Source: Oxalobacteraceae bacterium (GTDB taxonomy: Bacteria; Pseudomonadota; Gammaproteobacteria; Burkholderiales; Burkholderiaceae_D). From it: a DNA stretch of 55,273 nt. The position numbers were made by a program, and so were the translations under genes. This document shows, one piece after another, positions 17,753 to 26,654 of the stretch. The stretch lies in contig JAJTGE010000003.1 in the NCBI GenBank assembly GCA_021298555.1, positions 1-55,273 on the forward strand, written 5' to 3'. The notes beneath the pieces are model-generated. The model did no database searches, was not told where the DNA came from, and worked only from the letters and a program-made list of their open reading frames with translations. Within the stretch, counting starts at the first letter, position 1. Every line of letters starts with the position of its first letter.

Positions 17753-19048
17753 TTAATTAGTAAAATATTTTTTAAATCCCTGCCAGCAATTTATATAGTC
17801 ACTTTGCAAGTGAGGTGATTCCATCGCCAGCTTGGTTGGACGTAATGGCAAGCGTGTTTCAAACATAAAGGCCAGTGTCTGATCGATTTTTTGCGGTACC
17901 AAATCTGCATGACTGGCTTTTTCAAAGCTTGCGACGTCCGGCCCATGAGCTGACATGCAATTGTGCAGACTGCCTCCACCAGGTAAAAAACCTTCAGCCT
18001 TGGCATCGTACTGTCCATGTACCAGCCCCATGTATTCGCTCATGACATTACGATGAAACCACGGTGGTCGAAATGTATTTTCAGCTACCATCCAACGCGG
18101 CGGGAATATAACTAAATCAAGATTGGCTGTGCCAGCCATAGCCGACGGTGACGTTAGTACGGTAAAAATCGACGGATCAGCATGATCAAAGCTGACCGAA
18201 TTCATCACATTAAAATGCGCCAGATCGTATTTATATGGCGCGTAATTACCGTGCCATGCAACGACATCTAAAGGCGAATGATCTATAGATGCAGTCCAAC
18301 ATTTCCCTGCAAATTTAGCGATCAATTCAAATTGACCTTCTTGGTCTTCAAAGGCAGCTACAGGGGTTAAGAAATCGCGCGGATTGGCAAGTCCATTCGC
18401 ACCTATGGGGCCCAAATCAGGCAGGCGTAACAGCGATCCATAATTTTCACAGACATAACCCCTTGCAGAATCACCCAGCAGATCAACTGCAAAGCGCACT
18501 CCTCGCGGAATAACTGCAATCTCGCCGGGCTTAATATCAATCACACCAAACTCCGTACGCAAGTTCAATTCACCCAACTGAGGAACGAGTAATAGCTCGC
18601 CATCGGCGTTATAAAAAAATCGATTTGTCATCGATTGATTCGCCAGATACAGATGAATAGCAATGCCCGATTGTGTATCAGCGCTGCCATTGCCAGCGAT
18701 AGTGACCAAACCATCGATAAAATCACACGCTGTTGTTGGAACAGGAAATGGATTCCAGCGTAATTGATTTGGTGAAGGATCTAACTCATGGAATGATCCA
18801 TCACACAGGGTAGGATGATTTTTTTCTGTAAATTTTCCATGCACGGCACTAGGCCGTATTCTGTAGAGCCACGAACGCCGGTTTTCTGCGCGTGGCGCTG
18901 TAAATGCCGTTCCTGAAAGCTGTTCAGCATACAAACCACGCGCTACTTTTTGCGGTGAATTTCGACCTACGGGTAAAATTCCTGATTGGGCTTCAGTGGC
19001 AAATTCATTACCAAAACCTGACAAATAAGAATTCATTAATTTAGACAT
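17753..19048 (-). CDS. hmgA: Homogentisate 1,2-dioxygenase
   Basis: 431 residues, the usual bacterial length. The enzyme opens the ring of homogentisate to maleylacetoacetate using Fe(II). The N-terminus [12 protein letters not shown] is the family signature. The iron site is visible in [20 protein letters not shown] (His and Glu ligands, spaced as in human H335 and E341) and [12 protein letters not shown] (the third ligand His and a nearby His). It is eight bases after the DUF2783 gene and eight before fahA, within a tight minus-strand operon. Confidence 0.98.
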   Translation of the reverse strand: MSKLMNSYLSGFGNEFATEAQSGILPVGRNSPQKVARGLYAEQLSGTAFTAPRAENRRSWLYRIRPSAVHGKFTEKNHPTLCDGSFHELDPSPNQLRWNPFPVPTTACDFIDGLVTIAGNGSADTQSGIAIHLYLANQSMTNRFFYNADGELLLVPQLGELNLRTEFGVIDIKPGEIAVIPRGVRFAVDLLGDSARGYVCENYGSLLRLPDLGPIGANGLANPRDFLTPVAAFEDQEGQFELIAKFAGKCWTASIDHSPLDVVAWHGNYAPYKYDLAHFNVMNSVSFDHADPSIFTVLTSPSAMAGTANLDLVIFPPRWMVAENTFRPPWFHRNVMSEYMGLVHGQYDAKAEGFLPGGGSLHNCMSAHGPDVASFEKASHADLVPQKIDQTLAFMFETRLPLRPTKLAMESPHLQSDYINCWQGFKKYFTN

Positions 19049-19056
19049 GGCTATGT

Positions 19057-19272
19057 CTACTCCGTAGTTTCATTAGTCACAATGGATGAGCGTGCCAACG
19101 CCATGGCCTGATTTATGATCGACAGATCACCTATATGGTTGGCCATCAATAACACCAGGCGCGCATTCAAGGCTTCGCTTTGCTCTGGCGTCAAATCGCT
19201 ATGAATACTGATTAACGCCTCATAGAAATCATCAGGCTGAGTAAAGTTATTGTCTGTAATCAGTTCACTCAT
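19057..19272 (-). CDS. DUF2783 protein, possible MhaB-like small partner of the hydroxylase
   Basis: 71 residues. The ATG at 19272 overlaps the stop of the upstream hydroxylase by four bases (ATGA). The DUF2783-like body reads [20 protein letters not shown], then [20 protein letters not shown]; small, helical, no signal peptide. In Pseudomonas putida the 3-hydroxyphenylacetate hydroxylase is described as a flavoprotein (MhaA) plus a small coupling protein (MhaB). Position, size and coupling here suggest the same role. That equivalence is inference; I could not compare sequences. Confidence 0.8.
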   Translation of the reverse strand: MSELITDNNFTQPDDFYEALISIHSDLTPEQSEALNARLVLLMANHIGDLSIINQAMALARSSIVTNETTE

Positions 19273-20918
19273 ACATGCTGCTCCTGCAAACATGCTCTAC
19301 TCAGCGCAGATTGAATAGCTAATTGATCAAATTGACGCCAGCGTGCAGCAACATGCTGATCCGGTCGAAATAAATAAGTTGTGCCTGGCTTGGCGTCATA
19401 GCGCTGTGCGATTAAACCGTCAACATCAATGATCACTTGTTCGTGAGTCGAATTACCTAGTGCTGGTTGAGGAAGCACTTGCCACACCAGTGCGTTGGGC
19501 AGATCTTCAATTGTTTGGTACTGGTCTGTAAACAGTACTACGCAAAATTGTTCGCCTAGTTGTTGAACAAACCAGTCACGCTTGCCTGTTGCAAGTAGTA
19601 TCGGCGCATCACTAGCAGGTGATCCCGGACACATAGAACTTGCGAAAGGATGAGCGTCAAGGGTATTTAATGATGATGCACTATACGTAGACGGTAGCGA
19701 TAATCTGCCACTGTTAACCAACCGTCGTGCGAAGGGATGTTCTTTTGCTAGTGACAGCACTGCATCACGAAAAATACGGCTAGCATGATTTTTGGGTGTA
19801 ATAAAATCCGTTGAGCGTGTGGAATTTAAAATATTTTCGTCCGCTGCCAGTTCGCGCTCTTCCCCATACGTATCGAGTAATTTGTCAGAGGCTTCGCCGC
19901 GCAGCACTAGCGCCAACTTCCAACACAGGTTGTCGGCATCTTGTATGCCGCTGTTTGCACCACGCGCACCAAACGGTGACACACCATGTGCTGCATCACC
20001 AGCAAACAGCACACGTCCATGGCGAAATTTTTCCATCCGCATGCACGCAAAGGTATAAACACTCACCCATTCCAGATCGAAATCAACGTGATCCCCTAGC
20101 AAAGCACGCACGCGTGGGATGACATTTTCAGGCTTTTTTTCTTCTTCAGGATCTGCATCCCAACCTAATTGAAAGTCTATTCGCCAGACGTCATCCGCTT
20201 CGCGATGTAATAAAACCGATTGGTTAGGATGAAACGGCGGATCAAACCAAAACCATCGCTCTGTCGGAAAATCTGCTTTCATTTTGACGTCTGCAATCAA
20301 AAATCGATCGCGAAACACACGCCCCTTACTCTCTAATCCTAATGCGGATCGAACCGGGCTACGTGCACCATCGGCGGCAATCACATAATCTGCCGTCAAG
20401 CGGTAGTCGCCGTCAGGAGTCGCTATCGTAATGTCAGCGGATTCAGAATTTTGAGTAACATTGATTACGCAATTTTTCCATCGGATTTCTAATAAAGGTA
20501 GCAGCTGCGCTGCTTCGTAGAGATATCCCTCCAAGTAATACTGCTGGAGGTTCACAAAGGCTGGACGGTGATGATCGGGCTCAGGTAGTAAGTTAAAACT
20601 GTAAAGAGGTTCATTACGAAAAAAAACCTTACCAATATTCCAGGAAACACCTTTGTTTACTACCGCGTCGCCGCAACCAAGGCGATCTAAAATCTCTAAG
20701 GTGCGTTTTGCGTAACACAAGGCCCGCGATCCAACGGAGAGGCTATCGCCATCATCAAGCACTACAACACGCACGCCATGCCGTGCCAGGTCGATCGCAG
20801 CAGCCAAACCCACCGGACCAGCGCCCACCACTACAACAGGCAGATGCGCTGGTGGCTCCTGACCAAAATCCGATGGTCGCTGATAAGAGAATTTCAGATG
20901 TTGATAATCTGGTTGCAT
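19269..20918 (-). CDS. FAD-dependent aromatic hydroxylase, MhaA/MhpA-like
   Basis: About 549 residues from the ATG at 20918, preceded by AGGCGAG; an in-frame start at 20960 would overlap the upstream gene. The p-hydroxybenzoate hydroxylase fold is clear: dinucleotide motif VVVVGAGPVGLAAAIDLARH (about 30-50), DG motif YVIAADGARSPVRSALGL, GD motif RVLFAGDAAHGVSPFGARGA followed by NSGIQDADNLCWKLA. The C-terminal thioredoxin-like domain typical of MhpA-size enzymes follows. It should hydroxylate a phenolic acid using NAD(P)H. With hmgA downstream, the likely product is homogentisate, from 3- or 4-hydroxyphenylacetate (inference). Coupled by a four-base overlap to the DUF2783 gene. Confidence 0.9.
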   Translation of the reverse strand: MQPDYQHLKFSYQRPSDFGQEPPAHLPVVVVGAGPVGLAAAIDLARHGVRVVVLDDGDSLSVGSRALCYAKRTLEILDRLGCGDAVVNKGVSWNIGKVFFRNEPLYSFNLLPEPDHHRPAFVNLQQYYLEGYLYEAAQLLPLLEIRWKNCVINVTQNSESADITIATPDGDYRLTADYVIAADGARSPVRSALGLESKGRVFRDRFLIADVKMKADFPTERWFWFDPPFHPNQSVLLHREADDVWRIDFQLGWDADPEEEKKPENVIPRVRALLGDHVDFDLEWVSVYTFACMRMEKFRHGRVLFAGDAAHGVSPFGARGANSGIQDADNLCWKLALVLRGEASDKLLDTYGEERELAADENILNSTRSTDFITPKNHASRIFRDAVLSLAKEHPFARRLVNSGRLSLPSTYSASSLNTLDAHPFASSMCPGSPASDAPILLATGKRDWFVQQLGEQFCVVLFTDQYQTIEDLPNALVWQVLPQPALGNSTHEQVIIDVDGLIAQRYDAKPGTTYLFRPDQHVAARWRQFDQLAIQSALSRACLQEQHV

Positions 20919-20938
20919 TCGTGCGCTCGCCTGACTGA

Positions 20939-21901
20939 TCAGTGTTGTAGCGCGTGCCACATTTCTTTGTCACGCTCGGCAGTCCAGATTCTGGGATGTT
21001 TAATGCCCTTGGCTTCATCTACAGCACGCGTAACATCAAACGGCAGGCAGTGCTCATAAATAAACACATGGCCAAACTTTGCGTCCATGTACGAGCGCAC
21101 ATGAGCCATCGCTGCTTTCAAATCATGACCCGCTGCCACAGCTTCTTTTGCGCTTTTGAGTAAGGTGGTAACAAAATCGCGTGTGTAATCCAAACCCTCA
21201 TTGACCTGATCAGGATTGAGTAATGCCGGGCCACGCCCTGGCACTAATTTTTGTGCACCCATGGCACGTAATACCTCGAGTGTCTGTGGCCACTCTTCTA
21301 ATTGCGCATCACCTGTGTAGGCAGCGGCTTGGTACTCGACCAAATCACCCGAGAACAATACTTTTTGTGATGGTATCCAAACGATAGTGTCGCCCTTGGT
21401 ATGACCCATACCTACATGCATAATGTTGACTTCGAGCTTACCCATAAACAAAGTCATTTCGCGCTCGAATACCAGCGTTGGCCAAGTCAATCCAGGGACC
21501 GATTCAACTCCGGCAAACAGCCTTGGAAATCGATCGATTTCCGATTTCATATCTTGCTCACCGCGCTCGACTATCAACTCATAGGTTCCACGCGAGGCAA
21601 TGATTTGCTGCGCACCTTCTTTAAAATAAGCAGAAGCTCCCAGCACGCGTACTGCATGGTAATGAGTCAGAGTTACATACTTAATAGGCAGATCAGTGAT
21701 CTCACGTATATGCGCAATCAGCGACTGCGCCATGATAGGCGTAGCTGTGGTGTCGATCACCATCACTGAATCATCACCAATAATTACACCAGAATTTGGG
21801 TCACCTTCTGCCGTGTATGCATAGGCGTTTTCAGACAATTTGATAAAGCTGGTTTTCTTTTCTTGCACGTCAGCTTGCGATGCAAATGGCTTGGCACTCA
21901 T
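20939..21901 (-). CDS. Metallo-beta-lactamase-fold hydrolase with a degenerate metal motif
   Basis: About 320 residues from the ATG at 21901 (GGAGACG upstream). The fold is evident: GVIIGDDSVMVIDTTATP, VTLTHYHAVRVLGASAYF, MHVGMGHTKGDTIVWIPSQ, VLFSGDLVEYQ. In place of the usual HxHxDH it has H80-Y-H82-A-V84-R85, so the Asp and His of the second metal site are replaced while H80, H82 and H167 of the first site remain. I recall this HYHAVRVLGAS wording in Burkholderiales proteins beside homogentisate genes. It is the first gene of the catabolic operon, 20 bases before the hydroxylase. The substrate is unknown; a ring-cleavage or thioester intermediate is possible. Confidence 0.9.
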   Translation of the reverse strand: MSAKPFASQADVQEKKTSFIKLSENAYAYTAEGDPNSGVIIGDDSVMVIDTTATPIMAQSLIAHIREITDLPIKYVTLTHYHAVRVLGASAYFKEGAQQIIASRGTYELIVERGEQDMKSEIDRFPRLFAGVESVPGLTWPTLVFEREMTLFMGKLEVNIMHVGMGHTKGDTIVWIPSQKVLFSGDLVEYQAAAYTGDAQLEEWPQTLEVLRAMGAQKLVPGRGPALLNPDQVNEGLDYTRDFVTTLLKSAKEAVAAGHDLKAAMAHVRSYMDAKFGHVFIYEHCLPFDVTRAVDEAKGIKHPRIWTAERDKEMWHALQH

Positions 21902-22028
21902 AAACGTCTCCGTAACAAGGTCGATAATAAAATTTTGTCTGTACAAAAAAATCACGACCTGTGTGATGTGGTGGCCGCGCACAGCACCGATTTGCGCTAG
22001 GCAGCGAGCCCAAGCGAGGGTAAGATAG

Positions 22029-22066
22029 AATTCGTTTTAGGTCAATTCGTTTGTTATAGACGAATT
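22029..22066. promoter_or_regulatory. Candidate IclR operator between divergent genes
   Basis: AATTCGT at 22044 and ACGAATT at 22060 form a perfect seven-base inverted repeat with a nine-base spacer. A further direct copy, AATTCGTTT, lies 15 bases upstream at 22029. The elements are 40-80 bases before the iclR-type start codon and about 130-165 bases from the operon start, so one site could control both directions. Confidence 0.55.
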
Positions 22067-22105
22067 ATTCTCATGGGTTGAATAAGCCGTTACCAACTAA
22101 CCAAC

Positions 22106-22915
22106 ATGTCCGATCTGCCTAAAAAATCCTCAGCAAAGAGCCGACGCGGCATACAGTCCATAGAAATAGGCGGTCGTTTGCTAACGACCCTGGTCGAGGA
22201 AGGTAGTCCCATGAGTTTGGGTGACTTGGCAAAAAAAGCCGGCATGCCCTCGGCCAAAGCTCACCCCTATTTGGTGAGCTTTGGCAGCTTTGGACTGGTT
22301 GAGCAAAATCTGCTGACGGGTCGCTATGAGCTAGGGCCATTCGCGCTGCAGCTGGGTTTAATCAGCCTCCAGCTACTAGACCCTGTGCGTATCGCCATAC
22401 CCATGATCACTCAGCTGGCTGATGACATCGACCAAACAATCGGCTTATCGGTGCTGGGCAATCAGGGACCCACCATCATTTACATTGCTGAATCCAGCTA
22501 CCCAATTCACGTCAACATGCGCACCGGTACAGTCATGTCCATACAATCAACGGCCACTGGCCGCGTATTTGCTGCTTTTCTACCTCCGCGGCAAGTCGAT
22601 CGTATGCTCGCACAAGAAAAACGCAATGGCATCGCAGCCGCGTTTGGCGCCCAGGGCATGAAAGCCCCAGCTCTGGAGAACCTGCTAAGTGATGTGCGTA
22701 AACGCGGCATGGCGCGCGTTCAGGGGGAACCCATACCGGGTATCAATGCGATATGTGCCCCTGTTTTTGAGCATACAGGCACGATCAGGCTGGGCATCAC
22801 GGCTATAGGCCCAGCAGGAAGTTTCGATGCTAACTGGAGTGGCAACATTGCAAAACAAGTAAATGCCTGTGCAAAAGCTATCTCACATAGGCTGGGCTAC
22901 CAAGACCCTGAATAG
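22106..22915 (+). CDS. IclR-family transcriptional regulator
   Basis: 269 residues. The N-terminal winged helix-turn-helix is RGIQSIEIGGRLLTTLVEEG, SLGDLAKKAGMPSAKAHPYL and FGLVEQNLLTGRYELGPFAL. The effector-binding domain (about 100-260) contains HVNMRTGTVMSIQSTATGRV, and GEPIPGINAICAPVFEHTG near the end, as in other IclR proteins. It is divergent from the homogentisate operon and very likely controls it in response to an aromatic acid or intermediate; whether it activates or represses cannot be read from sequence. No strong ribosome site precedes the ATG. Confidence 0.93.
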   Translation: MSDLPKKSSAKSRRGIQSIEIGGRLLTTLVEEGSPMSLGDLAKKAGMPSAKAHPYLVSFGSFGLVEQNLLTGRYELGPFALQLGLISLQLLDPVRIAIPMITQLADDIDQTIGLSVLGNQGPTIIYIAESSYPIHVNMRTGTVMSIQSTATGRVFAAFLPPRQVDRMLAQEKRNGIAAAFGAQGMKAPALENLLSDVRKRGMARVQGEPIPGINAICAPVFEHTGTIRLGITAIGPAGSFDANWSGNIAKQVNACAKAISHRLGYQDPE

Positions 22916-22993
22916 GGTTCGTCCTCGGGTCCGCAGGCAGCAATTTTCCATTTCCGGTACGATCTGCGTTAGTGATTGCTGCCAGAGGTGCAC

Positions 22994-23455
22994 ATGAAAA
23001 CAATGCTGACAAGTCTGTTGATGATACTGCTGACCCATTCGGCCTATGCCACAGAGTGGAAGCTAATTTCAGAAACAGAAGAAAAAGACAAAACCGTGAG
23101 TTGGTATGTCGACATGGGCAGTATTGTTCGTGAAGAAGACTATCTACGCGCATTCCTAAGAACTTCCTGGTCAGTGCCCCAGTACGGGCCTGATGATGTT
23201 CCCTACCAATCGTCTACCTACATCAACTATTTCGACTGCAGCACGGGCAAAATTGCCTACACCGGCAATGCCTACTACCGAACCACTGAACCGGCTGGAA
23301 AACCTTTGCATCAAGAGCCAGAACATCCGGTAGAAAAACTAAAATTTCAACCTGTGCGATTGGGTTCTGCAGGTGAGGAACGCTTGAGATTCGTTTGTAA
23401 ATTCCGCTCGAAAAATTTTATGACTCAACGACCATCTTCTTCCTACCTAGGTTGA
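22994..23455 (+). CDS. Secreted protein resembling surface-adhesin protein E
   Basis: 153 residues from the ATG at 22994, which has AGAGGTG just upstream. The signal peptide is MKTMLTSLLMILLTHSAYAT. The mature part EWKLISETEEKDKTVSWYVD / MGSIVREEDYLRAFLR, with two cysteines (FDCSTGK and LRFVCKF), resembles the surface-adhesin protein E family: small envelope beta-proteins with one disulfide. The role is unknown. It is monocistronic and ends in a terminator shared with efp. Confidence 0.75.
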   Translation: MKTMLTSLLMILLTHSAYATEWKLISETEEKDKTVSWYVDMGSIVREEDYLRAFLRTSWSVPQYGPDDVPYQSSTYINYFDCSTGKIAYTGNAYYRTTEPAGKPLHQEPEHPVEKLKFQPVRLGSAGEERLRFVCKFRSKNFMTQRPSSSYLG

Positions 23456-23478
23456 GTCAACAAGACTACGATGCAAAT

Positions 23479-23510
23479 AAAAAAACCGCAGACTAAGCTG
23501 CGGTTTTTTT
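23479..23510. terminator. Bidirectional intrinsic terminator between convergent genes
   Basis: AAAAACCGCAG and CTGCGGTTTTT flank a five-to-six base loop with A and T runs on both sides. It can end the adhesin-E-like gene (+) and efp (-). Confidence 0.9.
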
Positions 23511-23526
23511 ATGAGCGTAAGACTAA

Positions 23527-24081
23527 TTACACACGGCGTTTGTATTCACCTGTACGCGTATCGATTTCTATTTTGTCGCCCTGACCTACAAACAAAGGCA
23601 CCGAGACTTCGAATCCCGTGGCAATTTTTGCTGGCTTGAGCACCTTGCCCGATGTGTCGCCTTTAACAGCAGGTTCGGTGTAGGTAATTTCCCGCACCAC
23701 TGTCGTTGGTAGCTCAACAGAGATCGCCTTTTCGTTGTAGAAGACAACTTCACAAGCCATGCCATCTTCAAGGTAATTAATGGCATCACCCAGATTTTCA
23801 GATTCAACCTCGTGCTGGTTGTAATCGACATCCATAAATACATACAGCGGATCAGCAAAGTAAGAGTACGTCGCTTCTTTACGATCCAAGTTTACGATTT
23901 CAAACTTCTCATCGGACTTGTAAACGGATTCGAGCCCCGCTTCGGTGAGTAGGTTTTTCATTTTCATCTTGACCACAGATGCATTGCGGCCAGATTTGGA
24001 GAATTCGGTGCGGATTACGACCATAGGCTGGCCGGAAACCATAACGACATTACCAACGCGGATTTCTTGAGCGGTTTTCAT
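23527..24081 (-). CDS. efp: Translation elongation factor P, arginine-32 type
   Basis: 184 residues with the three EF-P domains. EF-P relieves ribosome stalling at polyproline stretches. The tip of domain I reads [20 protein letters not shown], placing arginine at position 32 where E. coli has modified lysine 34. Arg32 is the residue rhamnosylated by EarP in betaproteobacteria and pseudomonads, and earP lies 87 bases upstream on the same strand. Other signatures are [20 protein letters not shown] and the C-terminal [15 protein letters not shown]. Confidence 0.98.
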   Translation of the reverse strand: MKTAQEIRVGNVVMVSGQPMVVIRTEFSKSGRNASVVKMKMKNLLTEAGLESVYKSDEKFEIVNLDRKEATYSYFADPLYVFMDVDYNQHEVESENLGDAINYLEDGMACEVVFYNEKAISVELPTTVVREITYTEPAVKGDTSGKVLKPAKIATGFEVSVPLFVGQGDKIEIDTRTGEYKRRV

Positions 24082-24168
24082 AGTGATAGTCTGAAGTTAC
24101 TGAAGTGACTAACCCGCGGATGTAATTGATGTATGCGCAGGGGTGAGTCAGTTAAAACACGCGAGATT

Positions 24169-25299
24169 TTAACCGATTTTGCTTGCGAAACGAATTAGTT
24201 GAGTCGAGAGCTCATCCACCGATGACACTTTCGCCGACCAAAGCCTGTGGTGTGTACCTAATCGTGGCAATGTTTTGGCGAAAGATGCCCAATCGAGCGT
24301 TGCCACAGAGTTGCCATTCCACGCCAGCCAGAAAGCCCTGACAACTAGCGCATCAGGCTCACTCATGCCCAAACAAAAATGGTCCAGAAAAGCGGTCAAC
24401 TTGATGATGTGCGCGTCGTCATGTTGAGGGTACAGCTGCCACACAAAGGGGTGATGTGCCCAATGCGCGCGCACCAGGCTATCCTCCCCGCGCACAAAAT
24501 TCACATCACAACTCCACAGTAAGCGATCGTAGTCATCAGGTTCCAGAAAAGGAATGATACTGATTGTTAGCTGGCCGTCGCTTATCTGACTGCCAGCTGA
24601 TAAATCATTCGCCATTCGCTGGCCTAGTACATTTTTAGCTACACCTTCAGGCACCAAGCAATGTGTAGGTGGCCCCGAACGCATCGCTTTAAATAAGTCC
24701 TCAATCGGCGCCTGCTCATAGCAAAATAATGAAATAAGCCTAGTGTTCAAAGTAACATCTATGCCTAGATTTTTCAGAAATGCTGCACGCATCTCTAAAT
24801 TGAATGCTAAACGCGCTTGCATCAAACCGTCTTCTCGTAGCAGCCCACCCGATTCGGCTACAAAACCAGGGAAAAAGAAATACTGCGTCAAGGGCAACCG
24901 AGGATGGTGTGATGGCAAACAGTGACTGCCAACCGTCCATGATTCAGCAGACAGATATTCCAAATTAATCCAAACAGGTGCAGGATTGGCATTGGACATA
25001 TGATTCAGCATAGAGTCAGTCAGTCGACATCCGAAAGCTTCAATCACTACATCAGCCGGTTGATAGTCGAATTCAGCGTGTTCATTCCAAGCGATGACCT
25101 CAAAACCATCAAGTACTTGCTCAGCTAAACAGTCATCCAGCGCTGGTCTTAAGTGTTTCAAACACCATAGATCATTAATCCAAAGTCTGACCGACATCCC
25201 TTGTGAGGATAGTGCGCGTGCTAATCGCCAGCTCACGCCAGCGTCACCAAAATTATCAATAACGTCGCAAAAAATATCAACTGACTTGAAGGGATGCAT
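24169..25299 (-). CDS. earP: EF-P arginine rhamnosyltransferase EarP
   Basis: 376 residues. EarP transfers rhamnose from dTDP-L-rhamnose to Arg32 of EF-P. The N-terminal signature DIFCDVIDNFGDAGVSWRLA carries the two conserved aspartates (D15 and D19 here), and the nucleotide-sugar region VNFVRGEDSLVRAHWAHHPF carries the conserved Glu. HHPRLPLTQYFFFPGF is another family block. The protein is a GT-B fold. It is followed by efp, the canonical partner arrangement. Confidence 0.97.
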   Translation of the reverse strand: MHPFKSVDIFCDVIDNFGDAGVSWRLARALSSQGMSVRLWINDLWCLKHLRPALDDCLAEQVLDGFEVIAWNEHAEFDYQPADVVIEAFGCRLTDSMLNHMSNANPAPVWINLEYLSAESWTVGSHCLPSHHPRLPLTQYFFFPGFVAESGGLLREDGLMQARLAFNLEMRAAFLKNLGIDVTLNTRLISLFCYEQAPIEDLFKAMRSGPPTHCLVPEGVAKNVLGQRMANDLSAGSQISDGQLTISIIPFLEPDDYDRLLWSCDVNFVRGEDSLVRAHWAHHPFVWQLYPQHDDAHIIKLTAFLDHFCLGMSEPDALVVRAFWLAWNGNSVATLDWASFAKTLPRLGTHHRLWSAKVSSVDELSTQLIRFASKIG

Positions 25300-25518
25300 A
25301 CGATTTACTATGAACTGTCGTTTATGCAGACAAGTTGATCAGACTGCTTATGAAGTTGGGAATTTACCTAATCATCAAGCAGGTTGATATAAAGCGATAA
25401 ATCTCAATGGTGAAATGTCTGGCAAACATTAGGGCCGTTAAAGCGCGTGCAAATAAGTTAGGTTCTTGCGGCACGAATCTTTGTAACTGCATCTCGCCAC
25501 TTGTTGGACACCAGCGGC

Positions 25519-26172
25519 TTATGTCTCAGCCACTGCCTGACGCAGTGCTCCTTCGAATACTTCCACTGGTTGTCCACCCTGAACTAAGTATCGCTGATTG
25601 ATAATCACCGCAGGTACAGAGTTAATGCCTTGCGATATATAGAGCTGCTGACTTTGTCTTACCTCGTTGCGAAATTCATCACTGCTCACCACCTCGCCTG
25701 CACGCGTTCGGTCCAAACCTGCTCGCTCGACGGCATCGAGCAGCACCGCGTGATTTGATGGATTTTCACCTTGAGTGAAATAGGCTTCTAGCAGTGAACG
25801 TTTTAATTTGTGCTGAGCATGGCCGCCACACTCTGCCTCTGCCCAATGCAGCAAACGATGCGCATCAAAGGTATTGTAAATTCGCCTGCGGCCTGCTTGG
25901 TTGAAGTGAAAACCCACCTCTTCTCCACGCTGCGCAATGCGTTGCTGATTGACCGCTACTTGTTCAGGCGACATTTGATATTTTTGCGACAGATGTTCGA
26001 CTATATCCTCGCCATCAGAACCCATATGAGGATTCAACTCAAAGGGTTGAAAATGAAGCTCAACAGTGGCTTCATCCTTAATTAGCTCTATCGCCTGCTC
26101 TAGCGATGCCAAGCCTACGGCGCACCAGGGACAAGCAATATCGGAAACGAAATCAATTCTTATGGGTTTCAT
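25519..26172 (-). CDS. DsbA-family oxidoreductase, FrnE-like (cytoplasmic)
   Basis: 217 residues with a thioredoxin fold and no signal peptide. The N-terminal FVSDIACPWCAVGL gives a C14-P-W-C17 redox site; the helical insert follows; the cis-proline is in GINSVPAVIINQRYLVQGGQ. FrnE-like DsbA proteins also include 2-hydroxychromene-2-carboxylate isomerase relatives, but those usually lack the second cysteine. Role probably thiol redox chemistry or stress tolerance. Monocistronic, 219 bases from earP. Confidence 0.9.
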   Translation of the reverse strand: MKPIRIDFVSDIACPWCAVGLASLEQAIELIKDEATVELHFQPFELNPHMGSDGEDIVEHLSQKYQMSPEQVAVNQQRIAQRGEEVGFHFNQAGRRRIYNTFDAHRLLHWAEAECGGHAQHKLKRSLLEAYFTQGENPSNHAVLLDAVERAGLDRTRAGEVVSSDEFRNEVRQSQQLYISQGINSVPAVIINQRYLVQGGQPVEVFEGALRQAVAET

Positions 26173-26296
26173 TATGGGTAACTCGATAGTAAAGTTGATC
26201 GTGCGATGCTAGCACGGCTTAGTGCGCACAACTGCGAGTAGCCGGTATGATTCGGCTTATGCGACTTTTCGCTCATCGATCCTGAAAAAGCTAACC

Positions 26297-26569
26297 ATGA
26301 AATTGTTCCTCAAATCTCTATTGCTCTGGATATGCCTGTCCTTTAACGCCCTAGCCGCCGACCTAAGCGTGCCTATGGCCGACATCGAACCCAAACCACT
26401 TCACTCACCCCCGCAAGCAAACAAGATAGTCATCCCCTTTGATGAAGCCCCGATGCCGGCTGAGGCCGGGTCAGCCATGGATGACTTTGCGTTTGCAAAT
26501 AAAAACCCCAATAGCGGCAGCCCCGTCACTGGACCTGCAACAGCCATGCCGCATTTAGAGGGCTTCTAA
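26297..26569 (+). CDS. Small secreted hypothetical protein
   Basis: 90 residues from the ATG at 26297: signal peptide MKLFLKSLLLWICLSFNALA, then DLSVPMADIEPKPLHSPPQA and a low-complexity Pro/Ala-rich, probably disordered tail. The mature part lacks cysteines and conserved domains. A longer GTG-started frame from 26222 would bury the signal peptide. It precedes the bactofilin gene by 85 bases on the same strand and could be cotranscribed. No function can be assigned. Confidence 0.65.
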   Translation: MKLFLKSLLLWICLSFNALAADLSVPMADIEPKPLHSPPQANKIVIPFDEAPMPAEAGSAMDDFAFANKNPNSGSPVTGPATAMPHLEGF

Positions 26570-26654
26570 CGGTAAGCTCGGCTAAGGGTGTAGTTCGCTA
26601 TGACCTGTTGAGTTAATAATCAAATTTATAAAACAGCATGAAAAGTTTTCAAAA

